This document shows, piece by piece, positions 17,578 through 25,130 of a DNA stretch of 64,000 nt (the stretch's first letter is position 1; each line of letters begins with the position of its first letter). The position numbers and the translations under genes are program-made. Under the pieces are notes generated by a model. It had not been told where the DNA came from. It ran no database searches and saw nothing but the letters and a program-made list of their open reading frames with translations. Source of the DNA: Polyangia bacterium (GTDB lineage: Bacteria; Myxococcota_A; Polyangia; Polyangiales; Sandaracinaceae); assembly GCA_030426845.1 (NCBI GenBank), contig JAUHXR010000006.1, positions 1 to 64,000 of the forward strand, in the 5' to 3' direction.

Positions 17578-17822
17578 GCGAAGCCCCGATCCTCTGCGAG
17601 CCAGAGCGGGATCGTGAACGTCGCGACGTCGCCGTGGCTCAGCTCGTCCGGGTCCACCGGCCCGTCGTCGTCCTCGATCGACTCGACCTGACTCCACGGG
17701 AGCCAGGCCCCCTCGTCGTCGCCGAAGTCGTCCTCGAGGCGAACGCGGATCGCGCGCTCGGTCGCGCCGCCCAGCACGAAGAGCCGGACCTCGATCGGCT
17801 CGTTGCGGTCGTAGCGGCCCAT
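17574..17822 (-). CDS. Small acidic protein between the RecD2 halves
   Basis: The 82-residue acidic product (RLEDDFGDDEGAWLPWSQVE, 'DDDGPVDPDELSHGDVATF') lies between the two RecD2-like genes, joined by a TGATG upstream and a GTGA downstream. No known family was recognised. Its position suggests an accessory or bridging subunit of the split helicase, but this is inference only. Confidence 0.55.
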   Translation of the reverse strand: MGRYDRNEPIEVRLFVLGGATERAIRVRLEDDFGDDEGAWLPWSQVESIEDDDGPVDPDELSHGDVATFTIPLWLAEDRGFA

Positions 17823-18838
17823 CAGATGGCCTCCAGCAGGGCGTCCAGCTCGCCCGGCACCTCTGGCACCGGGGAGCTCGCGGAGCGCCTCGGCGACGTC
17901 GCCGGCGGCCGCTCCGCCACCTCGGCCCGCCGGCGCTCGATCGCTCCGGTCACGAGCCGCCGCACGCTCGCAGCCACGGACGCCTCGGCGGCCGCGAGCT
18001 CGGCCGGATAGACGCGCGCGCCCTTGCTGCCCTCGACCTCGCGCTGGACCATGCGGCCGGAGGCGACGATGTCTCGCCCGGCGCGCCACACGAGCTCGCT
18101 CGCGACGTTCAGGTGCGCCGCGGCCATGTTGACCAGTTTCGGCGCGGGGACGTAGCAGTGCCCGCGGTTCTCCGCCTCGCCCAGGAGGTAGAGCAGGCAC
18201 GCGCGGATGCGCGAGGGATGGTCGATCGCGAGCCCCATCCGCAGCGCGACGACGTCGGCTCGCTTGAACCCGAAGCCGTAGACCTCGTCCGCGAGAATGT
18301 AGGGGTCCTCGCGCAGCTTCGCGGGCGCCTCGGCTCCCCACCTCGCGACGACGCGCGCGGCCTGCCCGTCGGTGAGCCCCCAGCCGCGCAGCGCGACGAG
18401 GACCTCGCGCTCGTGCGCGACCTTCGCGTACGCCTCGGCGATCGCGAGCGCTCGCTGGTGCGTGATCCCGTCGATGCACGCGAGCTCGTGCGCACGTTCC
18501 TCGAGGACCTCCCAGATCTCCGGGACCGGCCAGCGCTCGAGCATCTCCGTCGCGCGGCGCCGGCCGACGCCGGGGAGCCGACTGCGGATCCACTCGATGG
18601 CCCCGCGCGCGTCGGACGGCGCGACGGTCTCGATCCGGCTCGCCTTGAACTGGCGACCGAAGCGAGGGTGGGTCGTCCACTCGCCCTCGACCTCGACCGT
18701 GTCGCCCTCGCGGATGCCGAGCGGGTGCCCGGTGACTGCCGCGCGTTCCTGCGCCGAGCCGCAGAGCACCGTCATGGTGCCCCAGCCGTCGCGGATCACG
18801 CGGACGGCCTCGACCTGTCCTCGTAGTGTCTCGCTCAC
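17822..18838 (-). CDS. RecD2-like helicase, N-terminal half
   Basis: The 338-residue product matches the N-terminal part of RecD2: an OB-like start (VTGHPLGIREGDTVEVEGEW, HPRFGRQFKASRIETV), a helix-hairpin-helix run (IRSRLPGVGRRRATEMLERW, CIDGITHQRALAIAEAY), then the YILADEVYGFGFKRADVVAL segment that normally precedes the motor. The reading frame then stops, about where a full RecD2 would enter the Walker A domain. An 82-codon gene intervenes before the motor half. Confidence 0.8.
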   Translation of the reverse strand: MSETLRGQVEAVRVIRDGWGTMTVLCGSAQERAAVTGHPLGIREGDTVEVEGEWTTHPRFGRQFKASRIETVAPSDARGAIEWIRSRLPGVGRRRATEMLERWPVPEIWEVLEERAHELACIDGITHQRALAIAEAYAKVAHEREVLVALRGWGLTDGQAARVVARWGAEAPAKLREDPYILADEVYGFGFKRADVVALRMGLAIDHPSRIRACLLYLLGEAENRGHCYVPAPKLVNMAAAHLNVASELVWRAGRDIVASGRMVQREVEGSKGARVYPAELAAAEASVAASVRRLVTGAIERRRAEVAERPPATSPRRSASSPVPEVPGELDALLEAI

Positions 18839-18854
18839 GTGGTGCTCCTCGTCC

Positions 18855-18914
18855 GAGAGGCGCGACGAGTCGGTGGCGTCGGGGGGGGGTGCACCCCGAC
18901 TCGTCGCGCCTCTC
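18855..18914. repeat. Perfect 19-base inverted repeat
   Basis: Arms at 18,855-18,873 (GAGAGGCGCGACGAGTCGG) and 18,896-18,914 are perfect reverse complements around a 22-base loop containing a G9 run. It sits in the 111-base gap upstream of the RecD2 N-half. It could be an RNA hairpin controlling readthrough of the leftward operon, or a protein-binding site. Confidence 0.8.
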
Positions 18915-18918
18915 CGAC

Positions 18919-18942
18919 GCCCGACGCCTTCACGCGTCGGGC
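18919..18942 (-). terminator. Possible attenuator hairpin
   Basis: GCCCGACGC and GCGTCGGGC form a perfect 9-base stem with a 6-base loop, 8 bases after the stop of the upstream 305-residue gene. No T-run follows. Together with the adjacent large inverted repeat it may reduce expression of the helicase genes. Confidence 0.4.
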
Positions 18943-18949
18943 ACGGAGG

Positions 18950-19867
18950 TCAGAAGCGGTTGGCCGCGGGCTCGGCGGCCTCGCGGGGCGGGAAGTCGTC
19001 GTCCTCGAAGTCGCCCGGGCTGACCGCCCCGGCCCCCGAGTCACCCCGCGGCGCGTCGCCGTCCTCGTCGGGACCGTTCTCGGCCGCGTGCCGCATCTCG
19101 TCGAGGTAGAGCTCCTTGAAGCCGCGCGCGCTCTCGGCGAAGTAGAGGATCTCGTCGCGCGAGAAGGGCTTCTCGCCGCGCTCGAGCACGGGCAACGCCC
19201 AGGTCAAGTTGCCCTTCTTCTCCATCTTGATCGACACCTCGGTGGGGTACGCGAACAGCGGCATGTTCTGCCGGCGGCCGTTCACGATCCGCTTGCCGAG
19301 GATGTACTTGTTGAGGAAGTCGCTCCACGCGCGCGCGGCCGTCCGCCTGAAGCGGAGCACCACCGGCTGCCCGTCCTCGAGGTCGAGGCCGACGACGTTC
19401 GCGACCTCGGAGCAGCGACGCGTTCGCTTGCCCGTCTCCGGGTTCTTCGTCCACTGCCGATCGGGGCAGCCCTCGCACGAGCGACGCGTACCGTCCGCCA
19501 TCTCGCCCGTGACGCGGTCCCAGCTCGAGCAGCGGCGCTCGCTCTTCTGCGCGGCCTCGTCGAACTCCTTCCACTCGTGGCTCTTGTGGAGCACGAGGAG
19601 CGCGACGCGCGCGTCGTCCTTCGTCTCCTCGGTCACGGTGTTGAAGAGGGTGTCGGGGCTCACCGCCTTGCCCGTCTTCTCGTTGACTCCCTTGAAGTTC
19701 CAGATGAGCTTCGCGAGCCGGACGTCGCTCGCGTCCGCCTCCTCGACTCCCGTGATGCCGAGGTCCTCGTCGCCGAGGACGTCCGCGAGGGGGTCGTTCC
19801 CCGCGAGCACCATCGACGTCTGCTCCTCGGTCTCGCTCTCGCTCTTCGCTGCGCTCTTGCGTGCCAT
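18950..19867 (-). CDS. Probable phage DNA-binding recombination partner
   Basis: The 305-residue product has a charged N-terminus, a conserved-looking core with cysteines (CSSWDRVTGEMADGTRRSC, EGCPDRQW, RRCSEVANVVGLDLE), a beta-rich section (PVVLRFRRTAARAWSDFLNK, TEVSIKMEKKGNLTWALPVL) and an acidic tail (SPGDFEDDDFPPREAAEP). An acidic C-terminus and a position next to a RecB-like exonuclease are features of phage single-strand-binding or annealing proteins. I could not match it to a named family, so that role is inferred. Confidence 0.55.
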   Translation of the reverse strand: MARKSAAKSESETEEQTSMVLAGNDPLADVLGDEDLGITGVEEADASDVRLAKLIWNFKGVNEKTGKAVSPDTLFNTVTEETKDDARVALLVLHKSHEWKEFDEAAQKSERRCSSWDRVTGEMADGTRRSCEGCPDRQWTKNPETGKRTRRCSEVANVVGLDLEDGQPVVLRFRRTAARAWSDFLNKYILGKRIVNGRRQNMPLFAYPTEVSIKMEKKGNLTWALPVLERGEKPFSRDEILYFAESARGFKELYLDEMRHAAENGPDEDGDAPRGDSGAGAVSPGDFEDDDFPPREAAEPAANRF

Positions 19868-19891
19868 CTCTATCCTCTCGATCGCGCGGCC

Positions 19892-21136
19892 TCAGACCGC
19901 GTAGTTGGTGAGCTCGTCGAGCTCGACGCCCGCGAGGGCGCGGTTCACCTGCGTCATCTCGCTCCGGTCGACCTCGTGCCCCTCGTTGAGGCAGATCGAG
20001 CGGAACGCGCACCGGCCGCACTGGTCGCCGATGCTCTCGAAGAAGCGCCCGAGCCGGACGGTGCCGACGATGTTGTCGAGCGAGACGCGGAGCCGCGCGA
20101 CGTCGTCGGGGCTGCGGTGCGCCGCGTACCAGGCGGGCCCGCGCCGATCGCCGATGAGCTTCACGAGCGGCGGCTTCGACCGCGCGCGCGACTTGTAGGG
20201 CTCGCCGTTCTTCTTCGTCCTGGGCGGCGGCGCGGTCGTGGGCTCGACCTCGACGCGCGAGCCCGGCCCCAGGTGAGCGAGGACGCGGTCGGCCTCGCGC
20301 TCGTCCGCGACGTCGGCGCGGACGCTCGGCAGCTCTCCGCGCACCGCGGCCGCGACCCACTCGACCTCTTCGGTCCGCTCGAGCGTGAAGGTCGTGCGCT
20401 TCGCGTAGGGCAGCAGCTCGCGGAGGTGGACGATCCAGATCTCCGACGGGAATTGCCCGAAGGAGACCTCGCGCTCGGTGCCCGGCCAGAAGGTCCCGAG
20501 CTCCACCGCGTGGGCGTAGATGGCGGCCTGGTAGCCGTGCGCGAGCACGATGGGGTGCATGCGCAGCTGGCCGCTCTTCCAGTCGAGGAAGCCGACCTGG
20601 CCGGGCAGCCCCTTCGGCTCGTAGACGAGGTCGATCGTGCCCTGCAGGTGGTAGTCGCGATCGCGCTGCCCGCGCACCGCAACGCGAAAGGGGGCCTCGA
20701 CCGCGAGCGGGCGTTCGATGCGACCGAGGAGGTCGACGAGGACCTCGCGCACCATCGTGCACGCGTCGTCGCGCACGGCGTCGGGGTTGTCGCGGCCCCA
20801 GTCGACTGCGAGTCCCTCGGCCGCGTCCTCGAGGGCCTCGGGGTAGAGCTCCTGCAGGCGCGCGAAGAACCGCGGCTGCCGGATGAGCTCCTCGCCGCCG
20901 GCCGCGAGCTTGCTCCACACGTGCGGCGCCAGCGTCCGCTCGATCAGCTTGTGGATGGCGCTCCCGTTCACGCGTCGCCACGGCGCGGAGTGGCGCTCGA
21001 CCACGCGGCCGTCAGCCTCCTCCGACTTGCGGAAGTAGAATCGCTTGCTGCACCCGTGCGGCGACGCGATGTCGTTCAGGTCGCTCTGCCGCGCAGGGTC
21101 GTCCGCCGACGCGTACTGCCGATGGTCCCAGGTCAC
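19892..21136 (-). CDS. PD-(D/E)XK exonuclease with Fe-S cluster cysteines
   Basis: The 414-residue product is RecB/Cas4/AddB-like. The active site is Asp169 (GTIDLVYE), Asp185-x-Lys187 (FLDWKSG) and the QxxxY motif (GYQAAIYAHA, 201-210). Four cysteines fit a 4Fe-4S site: Cys29 (PHGCSKRF) and Cys373, Cys376 and Cys382 (CGRCAFRSIC). Such nucleases resect DNA ends. With the next gene (18,950-19,867) it probably forms a phage recombination pair. The GTG start overlaps the upstream stop. Confidence 0.85.
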   Translation of the reverse strand: MTWDHRQYASADDPARQSDLNDIASPHGCSKRFYFRKSEEADGRVVERHSAPWRRVNGSAIHKLIERTLAPHVWSKLAAGGEELIRQPRFFARLQELYPEALEDAAEGLAVDWGRDNPDAVRDDACTMVREVLVDLLGRIERPLAVEAPFRVAVRGQRDRDYHLQGTIDLVYEPKGLPGQVGFLDWKSGQLRMHPIVLAHGYQAAIYAHAVELGTFWPGTEREVSFGQFPSEIWIVHLRELLPYAKRTTFTLERTEEVEWVAAAVRGELPSVRADVADEREADRVLAHLGPGSRVEVEPTTAPPPRTKKNGEPYKSRARSKPPLVKLIGDRRGPAWYAAHRSPDDVARLRVSLDNIVGTVRLGRFFESIGDQCGRCAFRSICLNEGHEVDRSEMTQVNRALAGVELDELTNYAV

Positions 21137-21312
21137 GCCGGCACCTCAGCGACAGCGGGGGAAGGCTGGCGCCCCGCCGTCTCGCCCCGCCAGCCCGGGG
21201 TGCCATCGCTCTGCTCGAAGGCGAGTTCCTCGTCGGGCTCGTCTTCCTCGTCGGGCCCGACCATCCAGTCGCGGTAGTCGGACACGAGCTCGTCCTCGTA
21301 GGCGCCGCCCAT
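21133..21312 (-). CDS. Small acidic early protein
   Basis: The 59-residue acidic product (WMVGPDEEDEPDEELAFEQ) is coupled upstream by TGATG and downstream by GTGA to the exonuclease gene. The function is unknown. Small acidic phage proteins at this place can be nuclease inhibitors or DNA mimics, but nothing in the sequence proves it. Confidence 0.5.
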   Translation of the reverse strand: MGGAYEDELVSDYRDWMVGPDEEDEPDEELAFEQSDGTPGWRGETAGRQPSPAVAEVPA

Positions 21313-21686
21313 CACGGCACCTCGACGAGCGCCGCGTCGATCGGCTCCGCCCACGGCATCATCTCCTCGCCGTCCATGGAGGGCGCGGCGGCGGCGGCCA
21401 CGGGCGGTGCCGCCGGCTTCGGGAGCCGGAGCTCGACGGCGAGGGCGCGGGCGAGCTGGCCCGCGGCCGATCGCTGGAGCAGCACCGCGTTGTCGCGGCA
21501 GCCCTGGGCGACCCCGCGGTAGAGCGCCGCGCGATGCATCTGGCCGTCGTGCGTCATCACGTCGGCCTCGGCCTCCCACCACGCGGCTTCCGCGCTCGCT
21601 GCTTCGGCCTGGGCGAAGTCGGCGTCACCCCGCGCGCGCAGCACGCGCGCCCGGAGCCGCTCGAGATCGACGCTCCGCGCGGTCAC
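21312..21686 (-). CDS. Hypothetical helical early protein
   Basis: The 124-residue product starts at a GTG within a GTGA overlap. It is Ala-rich and helical (ERLRARVLRARGDADFAQAE through AEAAWWEAEADVM), followed by a Pro/Ala segment. It has no recognisable family and is part of the leftward operon. Confidence 0.5.
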   Translation of the reverse strand: MTARSVDLERLRARVLRARGDADFAQAEAASAEAAWWEAEADVMTHDGQMHRAALYRGVAQGCRDNAVLLQRSAAGQLARALAVELRLPKPAAPPVAAAAAPSMDGEEMMPWAEPIDAALVEVP

Positions 21687-22474
21687 GAGCCCGCTCCCAG
21701 CTTGACGGCCGGCACCCGCGCGCGCGTCTGGTAGGGGCTCCCCTCGCACTCGTCCTCGAGGAAGAGGGGCATGATGCAGGCCTGCCAGCCCTCGCCGAAC
21801 GCGAGGAGCGGCGGCAGCTTGGTGTGGCGCTGCTTGCCCAGCCCAACGCGGAACCGCTCCGCCCCAGCCGCGCGGGCCGCCGCCCAGACGTATGCGCGGA
21901 GGAGCCGGCCCTCGAACGCCAGCCCGAGGAGGTCCACCGCGTGCTTGCTGTGGTCGTGCCGCAGCACCTCGCCGAGCTCGGCCGTCGAGACCTCGTGCGT
22001 CGGCGTGATCGCGAGCATCTCGGCGATGTGGCCCCCGATGCGCTGGGCGTCCGCGCCGCCGGTCGCGGACTCCGTCGTCTCGCAGCGAAGCGCCGCGCGG
22101 CCGTTGGTGACGTGACGCCAGCCGGCGACCACCCCGTTGCGGTCCGCGTCGAGCGGCCGATCGACAGCGTGCGTACCGGCCTCGAGCCACTCCGACATCG
22201 AGGCGACGCCCTCGGGCGGCTCTGGCGGCTTGCCAGTGCGCCCGTCGAGGATCTCCTGGCCGGTGAAGTGGTCCGCGTCCCCAAGCGGCACCACCTCGAG
22301 AAGGTGGAGGAGGTGCGACTCGATGACGTCGGTCACGTGGACGCGCTCCACCTCGACGTCGATCGAACCGTCCTCGATGAGGTCGTAGGCGAGCCGCTTC
22401 GCGTCGTCCCAACCACGGGCCGCGATGAGCGTGCTCGACGTCACGCGGTAGAGCTTCGGGGGCGGGGCGGTCAC
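21683..22474 (-). CDS. Hypothetical early protein
   Basis: The 263-residue product uses the GTG in the GTGA overlap; an in-frame GTG three codons upstream is possible. The sequence alternates beta and helix and includes LLGLAFEGRLLRAYVWAAAR and RFRVGLGKQRHTKLPPLLAF. The overall look is somewhat like a DNA-clamp or repressor-type fold, but no motif confirms this. It is the second gene after the leftward operator/promoter. Confidence 0.5.
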   Translation of the reverse strand: MTAPPPKLYRVTSSTLIAARGWDDAKRLAYDLIEDGSIDVEVERVHVTDVIESHLLHLLEVVPLGDADHFTGQEILDGRTGKPPEPPEGVASMSEWLEAGTHAVDRPLDADRNGVVAGWRHVTNGRAALRCETTESATGGADAQRIGGHIAEMLAITPTHEVSTAELGEVLRHDHSKHAVDLLGLAFEGRLLRAYVWAAARAAGAERFRVGLGKQRHTKLPPLLAFGEGWQACIMPLFLEDECEGSPYQTRARVPAVKLGAGS

Positions 22475-22731
22475 GCGGCCCACCGCTTCCCGCGCGTCGG
22501 CTGCGCGCCCACGTCGAGGCCGTCACCCTCGCCGTACTCGAGGTCCCAGCGGGTCAGCTCGGCCTGCGCCTCGACGAGCTCGCGGCGGAGCGCCGGGACG
22601 AGCGCGACGTCACCGCGCAGCTTCGCGGTCTCGAGCGCGAGGAAGGCGTTGCTCACGCGGTCACGCAGCCGATGCCGGTGCGCGCGCACGAAGAGCTCCG
22701 AGGGGTTGCTGGGGGAGTCGCTGTCAGCCAT
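22471..22731 (-). CDS. First gene of the leftward early operon
   Basis: The 86-residue helical product starts at the ATG 12 bases from the nearest operator (RAHRHRLRDRVSNAFLALET, then 'LVPALRRELVEAQAELTRWD'). No family was recognised. As the promoter-proximal gene of the leftward operon it is the first expressed on induction and could be an antiterminator or early regulator; that role is inferred from position alone. Confidence 0.55.
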   Translation of the reverse strand: MADSDSPSNPSELFVRAHRHRLRDRVSNAFLALETAKLRGDVALVPALRRELVEAQAELTRWDLEYGEGDGLDVGAQPTRGKRWAA

Positions 22732-22742
22732 GCGCCACACAC

Positions 22743-22779
22743 TGACTACTGTCAGCGATGGCGTCAATGACAAAAGTCA
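22743..22779. promoter_or_regulatory. OL: Left operator cluster and leftward early promoter
   Basis: Two copies of the palindrome TGAC-N4-GTCA, TGACTACTGTCA (22,743-22,754) and TGACAAAAGTCA (22,768-22,779), are centred 25 bases apart. A leftward -35-like TTGACG (reverse complement of 22,762-22,767) lies between them, and the promoter-proximal operator would cover the -10 region. The layout matches the right cluster at 25,131-25,191, so the same repressor should bind both. Confidence 0.8.
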
Positions 22780-23451
22780 GCGCTGGGGTGAATTTCCGAG
22801 GAGCACCTCGCCGTCCGCGACGCAGAGCACGCGCTCGTAGGGATCGTCGAGGACGGGCCAGGCGCGGACGCCGCCGACCGGCTCCACCGCGTGCCGCGTC
22901 GCCAGCGCGAGCTGCATCGCCTCTTGCTCGAGTGGGGAAGGGTGGGGGCTGGACCACCGCCAGCCCGGACTCAGCACTCGGCGCCGGTTCCAGCGCGGCC
23001 GCACATCCCAGACCCAGAGGTGCAGGCTCTCGCCGAGGCCCACGAGCCGGCGCGCGATCATCTCGTTCGAGGCGTGGGGGAACACCGTCACGAGCTCGTC
23101 GAGGCGACCGTCCGCGCGTCGGACCTCGCGGAGGAAGTGCGCACGCGGGAGCAGCAACGCGGCCGCGAGCCACCACGCGTGGTCCTCGTCGTTGGGTAGG
23201 CCGTGGTGGCGGAGCAGCACGTGCGCGAGCTCGTGGAGCACCGAGGCCGCGACGCGCCCCATGTTCGCGTTGCCGTCGACCGTCGCGACCCACTCGCCCG
23301 CGCGCCACTCGATGCGCGCCTTCGCCCCGCGTGGCCCCGCTTCGACCGCCACGTTGAAGGCGGCCGTGACCGCCCACGGGCTCACCGGCTCGGTGATGTC
23401 GTGGCGGTCGAGCAACGCGTCCGCCAGCCCCTCCACATCCTGTCGGCTCAC
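22777..23451 (-). CDS. ImmA/IrrE-family metallopeptidase
   Basis: The 224-residue product has the zinc-binding HELAH motif at residues 73-77 (ASVLHELAHVLLRHHG) followed by ED at 89-90 and the AWWLAAALLLPR helix, the ImmA/IrrE pattern. In ICEBs1 and many phages such proteins cleave the neighbouring repressor and thereby cause induction. Here it is the last gene of the repressor operon, so the repressor at 24,547-25,125 is the predicted substrate. Its 3' end runs into the left operator. Confidence 0.85.
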   Translation of the reverse strand: MSRQDVEGLADALLDRHDITEPVSPWAVTAAFNVAVEAGPRGAKARIEWRAGEWVATVDGNANMGRVAASVLHELAHVLLRHHGLPNDEDHAWWLAAALLLPRAHFLREVRRADGRLDELVTVFPHASNEMIARRLVGLGESLHLWVWDVRPRWNRRRVLSPGWRWSSPHPSPLEQEAMQLALATRHAVEPVGGVRAWPVLDDPYERVLCVADGEVLLGNSPQR

Positions 23452-23472
23452 CGGCCGACGGACGCGCGAGGG

Positions 23473-23682
23473 TCAGTCCGACTGACGGGATCGCGCGCCG
23501 GGCCGAAGAGCGGCCGCGCTTCCTGCCAGCAGCAGCAGCGCAGTAGCCATGCCGATCGCTGCCACGGCGACGCGCACCTCGACCGCGGACAAGTTATTGA
23601 CCAGGCTCCAAGCAGTGGTGGACAAGGCAACGAAGCCCAGAACCGCAAGAACCACTCCCCAGCCGCGCCTACTCATTGGCAT
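23473..23682 (-). CDS. Small two-helix membrane protein
   Basis: The 69-residue product has two membrane segments (GWGVVLAVLGFVALSTTAW and VAVAAIGMATALLLLAGSAA) and a basic C-terminus. The ATG at 23,682 or the one at 23,676 could be the start; both overlap the upstream gene. It lies with the next membrane gene inside the lysogenic operon in DNA of lower GC. The position suggests a superinfection-exclusion or lysogeny-expressed cargo gene, but the function is unknown. Confidence 0.6.
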   Translation of the reverse strand: MPMSRRGWGVVLAVLGFVALSTTAWSLVNNLSAVEVRVAVAAIGMATALLLLAGSAAALRPGARSRQSD

Positions 23683-24550
23683 CGCTCTCCATCGCAGTCT
23701 TCTGCTGAGCGGTTTCCAGCGCAAGCTCCTCCAAGTCGTCTGGCTCTGACGGCGCCCGCAGCTTGAGTGTCTCCGCCGGGTGTGGAGCGTGCGGTAGCGT
23801 GCTCTGGCCGCTCCGTGGGGGCGCTGGCATTGCCTCGAGCGGCGGTTCTTCAAGCACGCCGGCTACCCACGACCCGATCGCAGCAACTATTCCCAGTACG
23901 ATGAACGCCACCGCCGACGGGTCGACAGCTGCCCCGATCATGCTCACGATGGCGAGAAGACCGAGCAGGTGTTTCGCTGCTCGAAACCCGCTGATCGACC
24001 AGCGACCAATCCTCAGCCGCCAGTCGGAGGTCGCGTGCGTGGAAGCAGTAGTAGTTCCCGGCGGCTCACGTTCTTCGGGGGCATCTCGATAGGTGCCAAC
24101 GATGTCTGAGGCAACAGACGCCAAGGCTGCAGCCTGTTCCTCGTTGCTCGTTAAGGGCCGCTCTCGCATCTCGCGAACTCGCTGCCTGAACCTTTCTGCA
24201 AGCGTCGCAACGCGAACGATCTGGTTTGACAGATCGGTCTCAGCCTGTGCCAGTTCAGCCGCAACGCTGTCGGCAATCTCGTAGAGGACGAGGGCGTTGG
24301 GAGATCCCGCCTCGGCCCACTCCTTGCCCGTCGAACGAAGACCCGCCTCCGACTCCCTCAGAGTCTCCGCCCGCGACGCCATCGAGCGGCTGGCGTGCAC
24401 CTCAACGATGAGCATCTCGGCGTGCTGCCGAAGCATGAACTCGATGTCGGGCGACAAGCCGCCTGCCTGCTCAAGAACGCCCTTGAGGAAGTTCTCGGTG
24501 CTCGAGAGAACTGTGCGGATCTTATCCGCAGCAGAGGATGGCGAGTTCAT
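23669..24550 (-). CDS. Membrane protein with N-terminal helical domain, possible exclusion factor
   Basis: The 293-residue product has a helical, coiled-coil-prone N-terminal domain (1-155), then a hairpin of two membrane helices (about 195-209 and 212-232) and an acidic cytoplasmic-type tail. Codons are less GC-ending than in neighbours (many AAC/GAT/CGA/ATT choices), so it looks recently acquired. It is coupled to the repressor gene by ATGA and would be expressed in the lysogen. No family was recognised. Confidence 0.6.
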   Translation of the reverse strand: MNSPSSAADKIRTVLSSTENFLKGVLEQAGGLSPDIEFMLRQHAEMLIVEVHASRSMASRAETLRESEAGLRSTGKEWAEAGSPNALVLYEIADSVAAELAQAETDLSNQIVRVATLAERFRQRVREMRERPLTSNEEQAAALASVASDIVGTYRDAPEEREPPGTTTASTHATSDWRLRIGRWSISGFRAAKHLLGLLAIVSMIGAAVDPSAVAFIVLGIVAAIGSWVAGVLEEPPLEAMPAPPRSGQSTLPHAPHPAETLKLRAPSEPDDLEELALETAQQKTAMESDANE

Positions 24551-25125
24551 TCAGGCGTCTCTTCGGGTCCCCGCAGCCTCGTGACCCGGCCACCCTCTCG
24601 CTGACGCCGCTCCCGCGCCTCCTTCGACTCCGGCAGCTCGCGGTCGGCCGGGCTCGCCTTGAAGTGGAGCGACCGACGCGCGCGAGCGATCGCGCGGTCC
24701 AGCATCTCGCGGAAGTCCTCGGCGGCGAGGCCGTCGCGCCCGTCGGAGTAGTGGCGGATCGACTGGATCTCCTCCTCGAGCACGCCCTCGCCGCGGGCGT
24801 ACTCGACGTACCCCTCGTCGACGAGCTCGAGCCAGGCCGCGCGGTCTTCGTGCTCCACGTACGAGTCCGGTGAGCCGAGAAAGTCGCGGTAGCGTGGGGT
24901 GTCACCAAGGCTCGGGTCGCTGAAGAACCGGTCGGCGATGCGCAGGCGCCGCCGGGCCTCAGCGAGAACCCGTGCGCCAACATCACGGTGCCCCTCGCGA
25001 CGCAGCTTCGAGGCGTAGCCCTTCGCCATCCCGAGGCGAGCCTCGGCCTTCGCCTGGCTCCCGAGTTCCTCGGAGAGCTGGTCGATCAGGATGAGGAATC
25101 GCTCGGTGCGGAGCGCGCGCGCCAT
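24547..25125 (-). CDS. Predicted phage repressor (HTH)
   Basis: The 192-residue product has an N-terminal helix-turn-helix region (LSEELGSQAKAEARLGMAKG, then YASKLRREG, about residues 14-41). The C-terminal region is helical and charged, without the Ser/Lys autoprotease site of LexA/CI repressors. It is the first gene leftward from the three-operator cluster and shares an operon with an ImmA-type protease, so it is the best candidate for the lysogeny repressor. The ATG chosen directly borders the operator; an in-frame ATG upstream would lie inside it. Confidence 0.7.
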   Translation of the reverse strand: MARALRTERFLILIDQLSEELGSQAKAEARLGMAKGYASKLRREGHRDVGARVLAEARRRLRIADRFFSDPSLGDTPRYRDFLGSPDSYVEHEDRAAWLELVDEGYVEYARGEGVLEEEIQSIRHYSDGRDGLAAEDFREMLDRAIARARRSLHFKASPADRELPESKEARERRQREGGRVTRLRGPEETPE

Positions 25126-25130
25126 CGTGC

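Noticed and set aside
23472-23486. Palindrome GTCAGTCCGACTGAC
   Set aside because: It resembles the operator half-site but has a different spacing and lies at a gene end, so it is probably not a repressor site.
24547-25125. Self-cleaving CI/LexA-type repressor
   Set aside because: No Ser-Lys peptidase domain pattern is visible in the C-terminal half; the separate ImmA-type protease fits better.
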